Assembly: GCF_005860765.1 (NCBI RefSeq)
Contig: NZ_VCEI01000021.1
Location: forward strand, 558,001 to 622,000
Length of the DNA stretch: 64,000 bases
Direction: 5' to 3'
Source of the DNA: Dyadobacter sediminis
GTDB taxonomy: Bacteria > Bacteroidota > Bacteroidia > Cytophagales > Spirosomataceae
Part shown: one piece after another, positions 18,488-27,255 of the stretch
Layout: every line of letters begins with the position of its first letter
How positions within the stretch are numbered: the stretch's first letter is position 1
Notes under the pieces: model-generated
What the model saw: only the letters and a program-made list of their open reading frames with translations
Databases searched by the model: none
Told to the model about the DNA's origin: nothing
Translations under genes and position numbers: made by a program

Positions 18488-19045
18488 ATGGAAACAAAAG
18501 AAGAAATATTAAGGATCATAGATGTACTCAATGATACTTACGAAAGTGAGGAGGCCTGGTATGGCCCGTCCGTAGTGGAGGCTTTGCGGGATGTGACGCC
18601 GAAAATGGCAGAAGCAAGATTAAGCAATAACACACATTCCATTGCCGAAATTGTTTATCACATGACTACATGGCGGATTTTCACGGTACGTAAACTTCAG
18701 GGTGATGCAGAATTTGATATAAAAACGCAGGACAAGGATTGGAAAAAGTTTCCGGTTGTTGACGAATTTGAATGGGAAGCTATTCAGATGGAGCTGAGCC
18801 TTTCGCAGGAAGAACTGATTTCGGAACTTGAAAAAATCGAGAGCGACAGTTTCCTTGAAGAGTTTGTTCCCGGAAGAGATTATTCTTATTACACGTTGAT
18901 TCACGGTGTTATCCAGCATGATGTTTATCATATCGGGCAGGTTGGAATCATAAAAAAAGCAGTGAAGGGCATGCGCCTGGAAGAAGATGATTACGGCGCA
19001 TTTGACGACCGTTCCGACTTTGACAACGGAGCAGATTATTACTGA
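18488..19045 (+). CDS. DinB-family putative metal-dependent protein
   Basis: The 185-residue four-helix-bundle protein matches the DinB/YfiT layout. It has a metal-ligand histidine in IAEIVYHMTTWR and a second pair in the final helix of the bundle, GVIQHDVYHIGQVGIIKK. Family members bind a divalent metal. Several are thiol S-transferases, but most have no known substrate. An acidic tail (EEDDYGAFDDRSDFDNGADYY) follows the bundle. The gene stands alone with its own promoter region, followed 126 nt later by a terminator. Confidence 0.82.
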   Translation: METKEEILRIIDVLNDTYESEEAWYGPSVVEALRDVTPKMAEARLSNNTHSIAEIVYHMTTWRIFTVRKLQGDAEFDIKTQDKDWKKFPVVDEFEWEAIQMELSLSQEELISELEKIESDSFLEEFVPGRDYSYYTLIHGVIQHDVYHIGQVGIIKKAVKGMRLEEDDYGAFDDRSDFDNGADYY

Positions 19046-19170
19046 TTTTACAAGTAGTTTGAGGCTTCATGCAGGCTTTTACGATATGGTTCTGTAAACA
19101 CTTTCATGCATCCCGATCGTGATCTGTAATCCTGAAATGACTATTTTTGAATTTGCAGTCATAAACATTA

Positions 19171-19203
19171 AAGCTGCCCGAAATGCCGGGCAGCTTTTTT
19201 TGA
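19171..19203 (+). terminator. Rho-independent terminator upstream of the response regulator gene
   Basis: AAGCTGCCCG pairs with CGGGCAGCTT around a 4-6 nt loop and is followed by a run of T to 19201. It can end the DinB transcript. It also lies 46 nt before the regulator's ATG, which argues against a start at the GTG at 19213. Confidence 0.85.
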
Positions 19204-19248
19204 AAAACTTCTGTGCAGCATTTAGCATTGAAACTCTTAATCATAGCT

Positions 19249-19926
19249 ATGAAAATTCTGATTGTTGAAGATGAGCCCAAACTGGCCGGTTTCTTGAAAC
19301 GTGGTCTGGAAGAACAATCCTGGGAAGTAGAGCTGGCTTATGACGGACAGGTCGGCAAGAAAATGGCTTCCAATTACCGCTTTGACGTCATTGTTCTGGA
19401 TGTCAATCTGCCGTTGCTGAATGGCTATGATCTGGCAAGGCAGCTAAGGAATGACGGCCTCGCAACACCGATTCTCTTTCTGACTGCTTTGGGCACCATT
19501 GATGACAAACTGGATGGTTTTGAAGCCGGCGGCGACGATTACCTTGTAAAGCCGTTCGAATTCCGGGAGCTGATTGCAAGAATCAAAGTGCTTTCGCAAC
19601 GAAACAGCTCACGGGAACAGTCTCATCAGGTATTGAGCCTTGCCGATCTGGAACTTAACCTGGATGAAAAAGTGGCTCGCCGCGGCGGAAACCGCATTGA
19701 CCTTACTGCAAAGGAATTTGCGCTGCTGGAATATCTGATGCGGAACAGAGGAAGGGTGGTGTCACGCGTGGACATTGCCGAGCAGGTCTGGGATATCCGG
19801 TTTGATACGGGAACAAACGTGATTGATGTCTATATCAACTTCCTGCGGAAAAAAGTGGATAAGGATTATCCGAACAAACTGATCCATACGGTCGTGGGAA
19901 TGGGCTATATTTTCAAGGAAGAATGA
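19249..19926 (+). CDS. OmpR-family response regulator
   Basis: The 225-residue protein has a receiver domain (acidic pocket E8-D9, phospho-acceptor D51 in VLDVNLPLLNGYD, K in YLVKPFEFREL) and a winged-helix DNA-binding domain (about 130-225, with LTAKEFALLEYLMRNRGRVVSR and VDVYINFLRKKVDKD-type signature). The start was set at the ATG at 19249, which gives the usual MKILIVEDEP; a GTG 36 nt upstream is too close to the terminator. The stop overlaps the kinase gene by 4 nt (ATGA), so the pair is translationally coupled. The 11-bp-phased repeats at 21290-21326 are candidate binding sites. It is clearly paralogous to the regulator at 45258-45944. Confidence 0.93.
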   Translation: MKILIVEDEPKLAGFLKRGLEEQSWEVELAYDGQVGKKMASNYRFDVIVLDVNLPLLNGYDLARQLRNDGLATPILFLTALGTIDDKLDGFEAGGDDYLVKPFEFRELIARIKVLSQRNSSREQSHQVLSLADLELNLDEKVARRGGNRIDLTAKEFALLEYLMRNRGRVVSRVDIAEQVWDIRFDTGTNVIDVYINFLRKKVDKDYPNKLIHTVVGMGYIFKEE

Positions 19927-21293
19927 ACATCAAATCCCGGCTTACGCTCCTTTTTACCATGCTGGTGGGTTCCATCATGGCGCTGTTCTGCCTGTCCATC
20001 TACTTTTTCTACGATCAGTACCGTGAAAAGCAGTTTTATTCCTTTCTGAACGAACGCGGACAAACGATTGCGCAACTGGTGGAAGCGAGTAACAGCATCA
20101 GCAAAGCAGATATCCGGCAGATTGAAAAAGAAAACAACACCATTTTGCTGGACGAAGAGATAACGATCTATGACGGAGCGGACTCGGTTATTTTTACAAG
20201 CGGAAATGAAAAATTTGAACTCTCGAAATCCTTGCTGAACGAAGCCAGGGAAGGCCGCGAAATACGCACAAAATACCAGAAAAAGGAAGCCATCATCATC
20301 CGCCATATTTTACAGGATCACCGCAAGCCCTGGGTCGTTATGGCCGTTGCCAATGATTATTCGGGCATGAATCAGTTGAAACGGCTTCGGGAAATCCTGG
20401 TGATCGGATGGCTGTTGTCACTGGTTCTGGTAGGCGTTGCCGGCTGGCAGTTTGCCAATGATGCAATCAAGCCGGTAGCCGATATCATTGATCAGGTCAA
20501 TAATATCTCGGCAGGAAACCTGCATGAAAAAGTAACGGTCGGAAGGGAAAAGGACGAGCTTGCATTTCTTGCCCAGACTTTCAACCAGATGCTGAACCGG
20601 CTGGAAATCGCTTTTGTAGCTCAGAAAAACTTTGTTTCCCATGCTTCTCACGAACTCAGGACACCGCTTGCACTGATCATGAGCGAAGCAGAACTGAGCT
20701 TGATGAAAGAACGCTCGCCCAATGAATATCAGGTTGCGCTCAAAGGAATATGGGCAGAAGCAAAGGAAATGAACGAGCTGGTGAGCAGGCTGCTTGAGCT
20801 GGCGCGTACAGAGGAAAATACCTTTAAGGTCATGTTTTCCAAAATCCGTATTGACGAGGTATTATGGCAGGCAAAAGCTTCGGTCCAGCAGAAAAATCCG
20901 GGTTACGAAGTGCATATCCATTATGATAAAATTCCGGATGACGAAGAGCAACTGAAACGCTACGGAGACGAAAGCCTGCTGAAAACGGCCTTTATGAACC
21001 TGATGGACAATGCCTGCAAATACTCCAACAATAAGACCGTCAACGTTTATCTTCAGATTCAGAAAGATCTCATCAAGATTTTGTTCAAAGATGTGGGCAC
21101 CGGTATTTCAAAAGAAGAACTGCCTTACATATTTGATACCTTTTACAGAAGTGCGACTACCATCAGCAAAGCCGGTTACGGAATCGGACTTTCCCTTACC
21201 AAGAGGATCATCAACATGCAGGGCGGGAGCATCGAAGTAGAGTCTGTACTGGGGTCCGGAACGACCTTTATTCTGAAATTTCCTCCTTTTTAA
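19923..21293 (+). CDS. Membrane sensor histidine kinase
   Basis: The 456-residue protein has two membrane segments (about 10-30 and 157-178) around a sensor region of about 120 residues. A HAMP domain follows (about 180-232), then HisKA with H243 in SHASHELRTPLALI and a HATPase domain with NLMDNACKYS (N box), FKDVGTGI (G1) and GYGIGLSLTKRI (G2). It should phosphorylate the regulator encoded immediately upstream. The sensed signal is unknown. It is paralogous to the kinase next to the metal efflux operon, but the sensor loops differ. Downstream lies the SulP gene, a possible target. Confidence 0.93.
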   Translation: MNIKSRLTLLFTMLVGSIMALFCLSIYFFYDQYREKQFYSFLNERGQTIAQLVEASNSISKADIRQIEKENNTILLDEEITIYDGADSVIFTSGNEKFELSKSLLNEAREGREIRTKYQKKEAIIIRHILQDHRKPWVVMAVANDYSGMNQLKRLREILVIGWLLSLVLVGVAGWQFANDAIKPVADIIDQVNNISAGNLHEKVTVGREKDELAFLAQTFNQMLNRLEIAFVAQKNFVSHASHELRTPLALIMSEAELSLMKERSPNEYQVALKGIWAEAKEMNELVSRLLELARTEENTFKVMFSKIRIDEVLWQAKASVQQKNPGYEVHIHYDKIPDDEEQLKRYGDESLLKTAFMNLMDNACKYSNNKTVNVYLQIQKDLIKILFKDVGTGISKEELPYIFDTFYRSATTISKAGYGIGLSLTKRIINMQGGSIEVESVLGSGTTFILKFPPF

Positions 21294-21326
21294 TTCACTT
21301 TTAATTCTGCGTTAATGTGCCTTTAA
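21290..21326 (+). promoter_or_regulatory. Four TTAA half-sites in exact 11-bp phase, candidate OmpR-type operator
   Basis: TTAA occurs at 21290, 21301, 21312 and 21323, as TTAATTC, TTAATTC, TTAATGT and TTAACAC. Direct repeats of 11 bp place sites on one face of the helix and are the usual form of OmpR/PhoB-family operators. The block begins in the kinase stop codon and ends 135 nt before the SulP start. The match in form is seen; the function is inferred. Confidence 0.5.
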
Positions 21327-21461
21327 CACATTCAGAAGTCATTTGTAGCATAAATCACCGCCTTGATTTGTGCCTGCTATGGAGCGTATTTCTTTGCTTT
21401 TATCCCGCCTGTTGTCAACCGTTTTCTGTACGTCGGGAAACACCAATTCCTGTCAGTCGAG

Positions 21462-23084
21462 ATGAAGATCAGAAAGTCCGCAGCATGGAAGCCCGCAACG
21501 GGTATCAGGGGATTCACAGAAAACTGGAAGAATGATTTGCTGTCCGGTTTTCTGGTATCGCTCATTGCACTTCCGCTAAGTCTTGGCATTGCCGGCGCCA
21601 GTAATTTTCCTCCGATGATGGGCATTCTGACAGCCATTGTCGGAGGTGTCCTCGTTTCGTTTTTTACCAGTTCCGAGCTGACTATCAAAGGCCCTACTGC
21701 CGGCCTTATCGTTATTGCTGCGGGTGCGGTGGACGATCTTGGGAAAGGCAATATGATAACCGGCTGGCACCTTGCGCTTGGTGCTGTTGTTGCAGCCGGC
21801 ATCGTCCAGATGCTGATGGGGGCTTTCAGATTGCCAAGATTTGCCGATTTCTTTCCGCTTTCCGTCATTCACGGCATGCTGGCTGCAATCGGGATCATTA
21901 TCATGTCAAAACAGATTCACCTTGCGGTGGGCATTGCGCCATCTGAGCTGAAAAGCAAAGGGCCGCTGGAACTGATTGCCATGGTTCCGCACAGCCTGAT
22001 GAATATCGAGTACCATATTGCCATTATCGGCCTTGTCGGGCTGATGATCATGTTTGGCTGGAAATACCTGTCTTTTTCCATCTTTAAGAAAATGCCGCCG
22101 GCTTTGGTAGTTCTTTTAGTGGCCATTGTGCTCGGACAGTTTTTTCACTTGTTTGAACCAACTTACCGGGATTTCAAGCCATTGATCAATCCGGGAGAAT
22201 TTTCATTTGCTTTTCATGTCGATTTCAGCGGAATCAAAGGTGATCTGCTTCCTGTGTTTATGAAATATGTAGTCATGTTTGCGCTGATCGGAAGCCTTGA
22301 ATCGTCGCTGACCGTCAAAGCCATTGACCTGCTTGATCCTTACAGACGTAAAACCGAACTGAGCCGTGATGTAACTGCGGTGGGTGCCGGCAATGTAGTT
22401 GCAGGTATTTTGGGCGGGCTTCCGATGATTTCAGAAGTCATACGCAGTTCGGCCAATATCAGCAATGGCGGCAAAACGCGCTGGGCCAATCTTTTCCACG
22501 GTATTTTCCTGCTGATTTTCGTAGTGCTTCTTTCTCCGGTTATCAGAATGGTTCCGGTGGCGGCACTCGCGGCCATGCTGATTTTCGCAGGTTTCCGGCT
22601 TGCTTCTCCTGCCGAGTTCAAACATATCTATTACATCGGCAAAGAGCAGCTGATTATATTCCTTGTCACCATTATCGTTACGTTAAGCACTGATCTTCTG
22701 ATCGGAATCGCCTGCGGTATTCTTGTTAAAATTATGATCCAGCTGTTTTATGGCGTTAAACCTTCGCATATTTTCTCGCCAAAGATTGAGGTGAAATCCG
22801 AGCATGAGGTTTTCTTCGTGCATGTTCCGCGCGCTGCGGTTTTTACCAATTACCTCAGCCTGAAAGCCAAGCTCGAAGCCATACCCAAAGGTAAGATTGT
22901 ACAGGTGGATTTTTCCAATTCGCCATACGTGGATCATACCGTGATGGAAAATATAACCAGATTTAAAAATGACTATGAACAGGCAGGCGGGCAAATGGAG
23001 CTGATCGGATTTGGATATCATATTGCTCTTTCGGACCATCCGCTCGCAGCCAGAAGAAATCAAAGAGAAACTGTATTGAGTTAA
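21462..23084 (+). CDS. SulP-family anion transporter with STAS domain
   Basis: The 540-residue protein has 10-12 hydrophobic segments (about 20-425) and a cytoplasmic STAS domain (about 430-530, with GKIVQVDFSNSPYVDHTVME). The first repeat has DLLSGFLVSLIALPLSLGIAGASNFPPM and LTIKGPTAGLIVIAAGA, characteristic of SulP carriers. Family members move sulfate, bicarbonate or other anions with H+ or Na+; this one's anion cannot be told. The ATG at 21462 was chosen because a TTG 99 nt upstream would add 33 residues with no family counterpart. It lies 168 nt after the kinase gene and behind the phased repeats. Confidence 0.9.
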   Translation: MKIRKSAAWKPATGIRGFTENWKNDLLSGFLVSLIALPLSLGIAGASNFPPMMGILTAIVGGVLVSFFTSSELTIKGPTAGLIVIAAGAVDDLGKGNMITGWHLALGAVVAAGIVQMLMGAFRLPRFADFFPLSVIHGMLAAIGIIIMSKQIHLAVGIAPSELKSKGPLELIAMVPHSLMNIEYHIAIIGLVGLMIMFGWKYLSFSIFKKMPPALVVLLVAIVLGQFFHLFEPTYRDFKPLINPGEFSFAFHVDFSGIKGDLLPVFMKYVVMFALIGSLESSLTVKAIDLLDPYRRKTELSRDVTAVGAGNVVAGILGGLPMISEVIRSSANISNGGKTRWANLFHGIFLLIFVVLLSPVIRMVPVAALAAMLIFAGFRLASPAEFKHIYYIGKEQLIIFLVTIIVTLSTDLLIGIACGILVKIMIQLFYGVKPSHIFSPKIEVKSEHEVFFVHVPRAAVFTNYLSLKAKLEAIPKGKIVQVDFSNSPYVDHTVMENITRFKNDYEQAGGQMELIGFGYHIALSDHPLAARRNQRETVLS

Positions 23085-23111
23085 ATTGAGTTAGGTGAGT
23101 AGTAAGGAAGA

Positions 23112-23146
23112 ATTGGCTTTTGGATTTTCCGAAAGCCAATTTTTTT
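23112..23146 (+). terminator. Terminator after the SulP gene
   Basis: ATTGGCTTT pairs with AAAGCCAAT around an 11-nt loop, followed by TTTTTT. It lies 27 nt after the SulP stop and just before the convergent MscS gene end, and may act in both directions. Confidence 0.85.
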
Positions 23147-24245
23147 ATTTCAGACCTTTATCCTGAATGAAAGATTCAGCCTGTTTTGCTTCTTCGATCC
23201 GGTAACTCGGCAGCGAATCGGGAAGCTCCCGGGCAATGTACTCGATCATCTTTTCCCGCACCAGACAACGCAGATCAAACGTATGTGATGAATTCCGGGC
23301 GGACATGGTTGCTCTTACCACCATCAGCTGGCCTTGCGTATCCGTAACCTGCAGTGCCCAGGATTTTCCGTCCCATAACGGCGTTTCGTCCAGGATTTCT
23401 TTCAGCTTTTCCCTTAATGCGGGAATCGGGGCGAGATAGTTCAGATGGAAAAAAGCAGTTCCGATAAGCGTGCTGTCGTTTCGCGTCCAGTTCTGAAAAG
23501 GCGTTTCAATAAAATAGGTAATGGGCAGCACAATTCTTCTGAGGTCCCAGATATTGACAACCACATAAGTCAGGTTTATTTCTTCAATGCGTCCCCATTC
23601 GCCTTCCACTATCACAACATCATCAATTTTAATAGGCTGGGTAAATGCGATCTGAATGCCTGCCATGAGGTTAGCGAGCGATTTCTGTGCTGCAAAACCA
23701 ATGATCACACTGAAAATCCCCGCCGAAGTAAGGATGCCCACGCCGTACTGCCGTACACTTTCAAAGCTTAGCATCAGAATGGAAATGCCGAACAGAATGA
23801 TCATGATGATGACAATGCGTTTCACAAATTTGATTTTTGTGAACATGCGTCTTGCCTGGTTATTGTCCGGCGAATCAAAATCCAGCTGATCGATCAACAG
23901 CTTTTCAATAATGACCACAACGCGGATCATCAGCCACGTTGTAGCCGCAATCAGGAGAATTTTGCTGATCGAGAAAATCCAGAAGTAATCCCTGTGCGTC
24001 AGCGAAAAGGTCTTGATTGTGGCCGTAATAAAGAGCAGCGGAATGAAGAAGTGTAAAACATTGGTCAGGTTTTCCTTTATGGACCGCACCGACTGCCACT
24101 CTTTTCTGGAAGCGGTGATTTTAATCAGATTGACAATAATTCCGCTGACGACCAATCCGATAATTCCGGAAGTCAGAATAACCAGCCAGGGGTAATTTTC
24201 ATGATCCAGTATTTTCAACAGATCATTCATGACATCAGTTATCAT
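23145..24245 (-). CDS. MscS-family mechanosensitive channel
   Basis: The 366-residue protein has four to five hydrophobic segments (about 15-185) ahead of the MscS beta domain. The pore-lining segment and the following motif are visible in TSAGIFSVIIGFAAQKSLANLMAGIQIAFTQP, read in two parts: a Gly/Ala-rich helix (about 174-190) and SLANLMAGIQIAFTQPIKID. EGEWGRIEEINL is the usual beta-domain strand. It should open on membrane tension or help osmotic adaptation. Its start overlaps the end of the DUF1460 gene by 11 nt, so the two are probably coupled. Confidence 0.9.
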   Translation of the reverse strand: MITDVMNDLLKILDHENYPWLVILTSGIIGLVVSGIIVNLIKITASRKEWQSVRSIKENLTNVLHFFIPLLFITATIKTFSLTHRDYFWIFSISKILLIAATTWLMIRVVVIIEKLLIDQLDFDSPDNNQARRMFTKIKFVKRIVIIMIILFGISILMLSFESVRQYGVGILTSAGIFSVIIGFAAQKSLANLMAGIQIAFTQPIKIDDVVIVEGEWGRIEEINLTYVVVNIWDLRRIVLPITYFIETPFQNWTRNDSTLIGTAFFHLNYLAPIPALREKLKEILDETPLWDGKSWALQVTDTQGQLMVVRATMSARNSSHTFDLRCLVREKMIEYIARELPDSLPSYRIEEAKQAESFIQDKGLK

Positions 24246-25068
24246 TAAGGCGGGCTACGATCATTCCGGTATGTTTTGGGACCGAAGCAACATACTCGGC
24301 CAGCGGAACATTGGACATAATTACTTTTTTGCCCGTTAAAGAAGCATGTATCAGATAAGCGCGGCTGCCGATCCGGGTTATAATCCCCATATGGTTTACA
24401 TCCAGTCCTTCCACCGAAGAGGTAAATGCAACAATGTCGCCATCGTGCAGCATAGGTTCTGTTTTCTGGATTCCCGCCTTCGGGATGTAACTGTATTCTC
24501 TGGAATTGATGATGTTTTCCTGTTCGCGGATTTTTTCCCAGACTTCGGTTTCAGCCATGGCCGGGTACAGGTTGGCATGATTGCTCATGAAATTGATCTC
24601 CTTTTTGAAGGGAACGCCGCCTACTTTGGCCGTAATGTCTTCCAGCCGGCCGCGTTTCTGGTTCTCATACATCCAGTCGAGAATATAATGCAGCCGGGAA
24701 GCGTATCCTTCAATGGTTCCTTCACGGTAGCGCAGCTTGGTGAGTTCGTTTTTGTACCCTTCGTAACTCGGGTTTTCCGTTTTGGAAATGGCCAGCGCTA
24801 TTGAACTTTCCACCAGTGTTGTGCAATCCAGTCCGTCGAATTTGCAGACCAGCCGTTCAGTCGGGTTTCCTTCCAGAGTTCCGGCAATATAAGGCGTTCC
24901 CAGAAACGACTCGCTCATCCGCAGCACCTGCGTTCCGATATCTCTGCTGTCCGGCAGTTCCATTTTTTGCCCGAAAGTCTTTTGAGGGCTTGTCTGGGCA
25001 AACGTGCAAGTGGAAGCTAGCATTAATACAAGAAGAACTATAATTCTGATCATGCGGATTGTAATCAT
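24235..25068 (-). CDS. DUF1460 exported protein, NlpC/P60-like putative amidase
   Basis: The 277-residue protein has a signal peptide (cleavage near residue 25, TCTFAQ). The mature part has GTPYIAGTLEG and the probable nucleophile in FDGLDCTTLVE (C82), and later DVNHMGIITRIG and YLIHASLTGK, which give the His of a cysteine-peptidase-like site. DUF1460 proteins resemble N-acetylmuramoyl-L-alanine amidases or NlpC/P60 peptidases acting on peptidoglycan fragments. A second in-frame ATG five codons later is an equally good start. The gene is followed by an MscS channel with 11 nt overlap, which may hint at an envelope-stress unit. Confidence 0.85.
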   Translation of the reverse strand: MITIRMIRIIVLLVLMLASTCTFAQTSPQKTFGQKMELPDSRDIGTQVLRMSESFLGTPYIAGTLEGNPTERLVCKFDGLDCTTLVESSIALAISKTENPSYEGYKNELTKLRYREGTIEGYASRLHYILDWMYENQKRGRLEDITAKVGGVPFKKEINFMSNHANLYPAMAETEVWEKIREQENIINSREYSYIPKAGIQKTEPMLHDGDIVAFTSSVEGLDVNHMGIITRIGSRAYLIHASLTGKKVIMSNVPLAEYVASVPKHTGMIVARLNDN

Positions 25069-25098
25069 TTTTTTACTGAGAGAACGTAAGCAGAAAAT

Positions 25099-25119
25099 TA
25101 ATCTCTAAAATCGAGATTA
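25099..25119 (-). terminator. Weak hairpin between COG4389 and DUF1460 genes
   Basis: TAATCTC and GAGATTA form a 7-bp stem with a 7-nt loop, followed on the minus strand by AATTTTC. It could end the COG4389 transcript or lie in the leader of the DUF1460 gene. Confidence 0.3.
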
Positions 25120-25155
25120 TTGTAAAAATAATGACGAATCGGCCCAATTGCAATC

Positions 25156-27162
25156 TTATAAATGGCGGTTTGGCAATGCTTCCGGCAGCTCTTCATTTAC
25201 TTCACCGGGATTTTTGACCGGAAAAAAGAACGCCAGTCCGTGATGAAAAAATTGCCAGGACAAGTTGCCGATCAGACTTTTCACTTCGCTCGGACGTGCA
25301 TTCCGGGATTTCAGCGCAAAGGCAATGGAAAGACCGAAACTGACGATAACGTTCATAAAACCGATACCCGCAATTCCGATTATGGAGTTCAGCCAGAGGT
25401 CAGTGGAAACGTTATTTTCCAGGCCGCCAACTGCCAGCCCGAAGTTTCCGGAAGCAAAGGTAATATGGCGGATATCCAGCGGCAGGCCGAATGTAAAGCC
25501 GATTGCACTGGTGGAGCCCAGGAAAATACCGAGGAAAAAGTTTCCGGCCAGCCCGCCGAAATTGCGCTCGAAATAGCCTGTCATGCGGTTCAGCCTTTCC
25601 TGTCCGAAGAGCCGGATCAGTTTCCTGTGCTTTTTTATGCGTAAAGTATACTTGTTGTAAATCCATTTGTTTTCGTAATACCCTGAAATCAGTCCCGAAA
25701 GCATCAGGTAAAAACCGGCCAGTGCGGCATGCGGCAACGCCAGGCTTTCCCATATATTCAGTTCGGTAATCAGCCGGATTGCTTTTGCAGGATCGGCGAT
25801 ATGATAACCCATCAGACGAAAATAAATCCAGTCCAGCGCGTAGGCAACCGGAAAGGCAATCACAGCATTTCCAATCAGTGAAATAAACTGGCTCCGGATC
25901 AGGCGGATGAGCAATTGGGTCGTTTTGTGCAGCCAGTTGGGATTTTCACCGTTATTGCTCAGATTGGCGGCAATCGTGGAGGCCGTCATGGCGGGCTGCT
26001 TCGTGGCAATCGTGAAGCCGAGAGTATGGATCAGCATAAAGCCGATGGAGTAATTCATGCTGTAAAAAAAAGCTTCCCAGAATACAGGAAAATGCTGAAA
26101 GTACAGGCGGGTTTTGTTCATGCATAGAAAAGCGACAATCACTCCGCCTCCAAGTGCCTTTCCGAACAGTCTCCAGTAAGCCGATTTGTCGGATGCAATG
26201 TAGTGTTCTCCGGTTTTGGAAGTGTTTTCAATGACTTTGAAAGTAAGTAACTGAAGGTTGGTGGAAAAGTGCTTGCGTAAACTGTACTTGGTATTTTCTG
26301 CATACACAAATTCCTTAAGAAGCTGCGTAATGGTAAGCCATTGGCGGTTTGGATCGTCTGTCTGCAATATTTCGAGCAGCTGCGCAAGCCGTTTCAGGTA
26401 CTGCTCGATTTGCCTTACCTGATACGTGAGCTGCAGACTGATCCCGAAAATGTCCTTGTGCCGGTAAATGTAACTGATCTGGCTTTTACACTGGCTGATC
26501 ATCACCAGAATGTGCTTGTAGTCATCATAGCGGTCAGGCAGTGAGTAGACCGTGGAATTCAGGTTTTTTTCCACATAGAGCATTACTTCCCGGTTCAGGC
26601 CCAGAAAAGGAGAGTCGAGGTCATCCACTTTCGGGATTTTGGAGGCTACTTCCGGATCTACGCCAAGCGTTGCAGCTCTTTGTGCAAGAATGAGTATGGA
26701 GTTCAGAACTTCTTTTTCAATGTATCTTTGGATTGCCGGATTTACTTCTTTGAAAAGACTGGAAAGAAAATCAGCCCAGTGGTGGTCCGGAATTGCTTTT
26801 ACCCACTGATAATCCTTTTTATGGCAGAAAAGCTGGTCGAAATGCGTTCTCAGTTCGTTCGGTTCATCCACCGGAGGCAAAAACTTGAAACTCAGCCGTG
26901 CAGAAGCATCAGAAAAGAAACCTTTGTTGGACCCGATTTCCGATTCGGTAAGCAAGGATACAAACTTGGTTGAAAAAAGTACTGAAAGGATCTGTTCGGA
27001 CATCAGTTCTTTTTCCCGCCAGTCCAGTGAAATACTGGAGAGTATTTCAGAGAAGGGCCGGTTCTTGTTTGGCTTGGCTTTCCAGTGACTGCGGATTAGA
27101 TCAGTAAATTTTCCGACATAGTCTATGCGCTCAGGTATTACAACACGCTCCATAACATCCAT
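25156..27162 (-). CDS. COG4389-type membrane protein (family labelled 'site-specific recombinase')
   Basis: This 668-residue protein resembles the family annotated as site-specific recombinase, Gcr type. Residues 1-330 are soluble and mostly helical (including HHWADFLSSLFKEVNPAIQRY). Residues 335-660 hold about seven hydrophobic segments, among them FMLIHTLGFTIATKQPAMTA and FGLPLDIRHITFASGNFGLA. I see neither a tyrosine-recombinase R-H-R-Y set nor a serine-recombinase catalytic region. A membrane function is therefore more likely than DNA recombination. A possible promoter (TAAATTTG) lies just upstream. Confidence 0.7.
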   Translation of the reverse strand: MDVMERVVIPERIDYVGKFTDLIRSHWKAKPNKNRPFSEILSSISLDWREKELMSEQILSVLFSTKFVSLLTESEIGSNKGFFSDASARLSFKFLPPVDEPNELRTHFDQLFCHKKDYQWVKAIPDHHWADFLSSLFKEVNPAIQRYIEKEVLNSILILAQRAATLGVDPEVASKIPKVDDLDSPFLGLNREVMLYVEKNLNSTVYSLPDRYDDYKHILVMISQCKSQISYIYRHKDIFGISLQLTYQVRQIEQYLKRLAQLLEILQTDDPNRQWLTITQLLKEFVYAENTKYSLRKHFSTNLQLLTFKVIENTSKTGEHYIASDKSAYWRLFGKALGGGVIVAFLCMNKTRLYFQHFPVFWEAFFYSMNYSIGFMLIHTLGFTIATKQPAMTASTIAANLSNNGENPNWLHKTTQLLIRLIRSQFISLIGNAVIAFPVAYALDWIYFRLMGYHIADPAKAIRLITELNIWESLALPHAALAGFYLMLSGLISGYYENKWIYNKYTLRIKKHRKLIRLFGQERLNRMTGYFERNFGGLAGNFFLGIFLGSTSAIGFTFGLPLDIRHITFASGNFGLAVGGLENNVSTDLWLNSIIGIAGIGFMNVIVSFGLSIAFALKSRNARPSEVKSLIGNLSWQFFHHGLAFFFPVKNPGEVNEELPEALPNRHL

Positions 27163-27181
27163 TTTAAGCTTCCGCTTATAT

Positions 27182-27189
27182 CAAATTTA
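27182..27189 (-). promoter_or_regulatory. Possible -7 element (TAAATTTG) of the COG4389 gene
   Basis: The minus strand reads TAAATTTG, an exact match to the Bacteroidota TAnnTTTG form, 19 nt before the ATG. No clear TTG is present at the -33 distance, so the call is tentative. Confidence 0.35.
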
Positions 27190-27206
27190 AGTAATCCTTT
27201 TACAGC

Positions 27207-27226
27207 ATAGCCGAAATTGCGGCTAT
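27207..27226 (-). terminator. Hairpin after the amylase gene
   Basis: ATAGCCG and CGGCTAT form a perfect 7-bp stem around a 6-nt loop, 29 nt after the amylase stop. No T-run follows, so termination strength is uncertain. Confidence 0.45.
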
Positions 27227-27255
27227 TGTTATAAAAGCAGTTCGAATTTTACAAT

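Noticed and set aside
19213-19248. GTG start extending the response regulator by 12 residues
   Set aside because: It lies 12 nt after a terminator T-run, and the extra residues precede the normal receiver start.
21363-21461. TTG start extending the SulP protein by 33 residues
   Set aside because: The extra segment has no counterpart in the family, and an ATG at 21462 gives the usual N-terminus.
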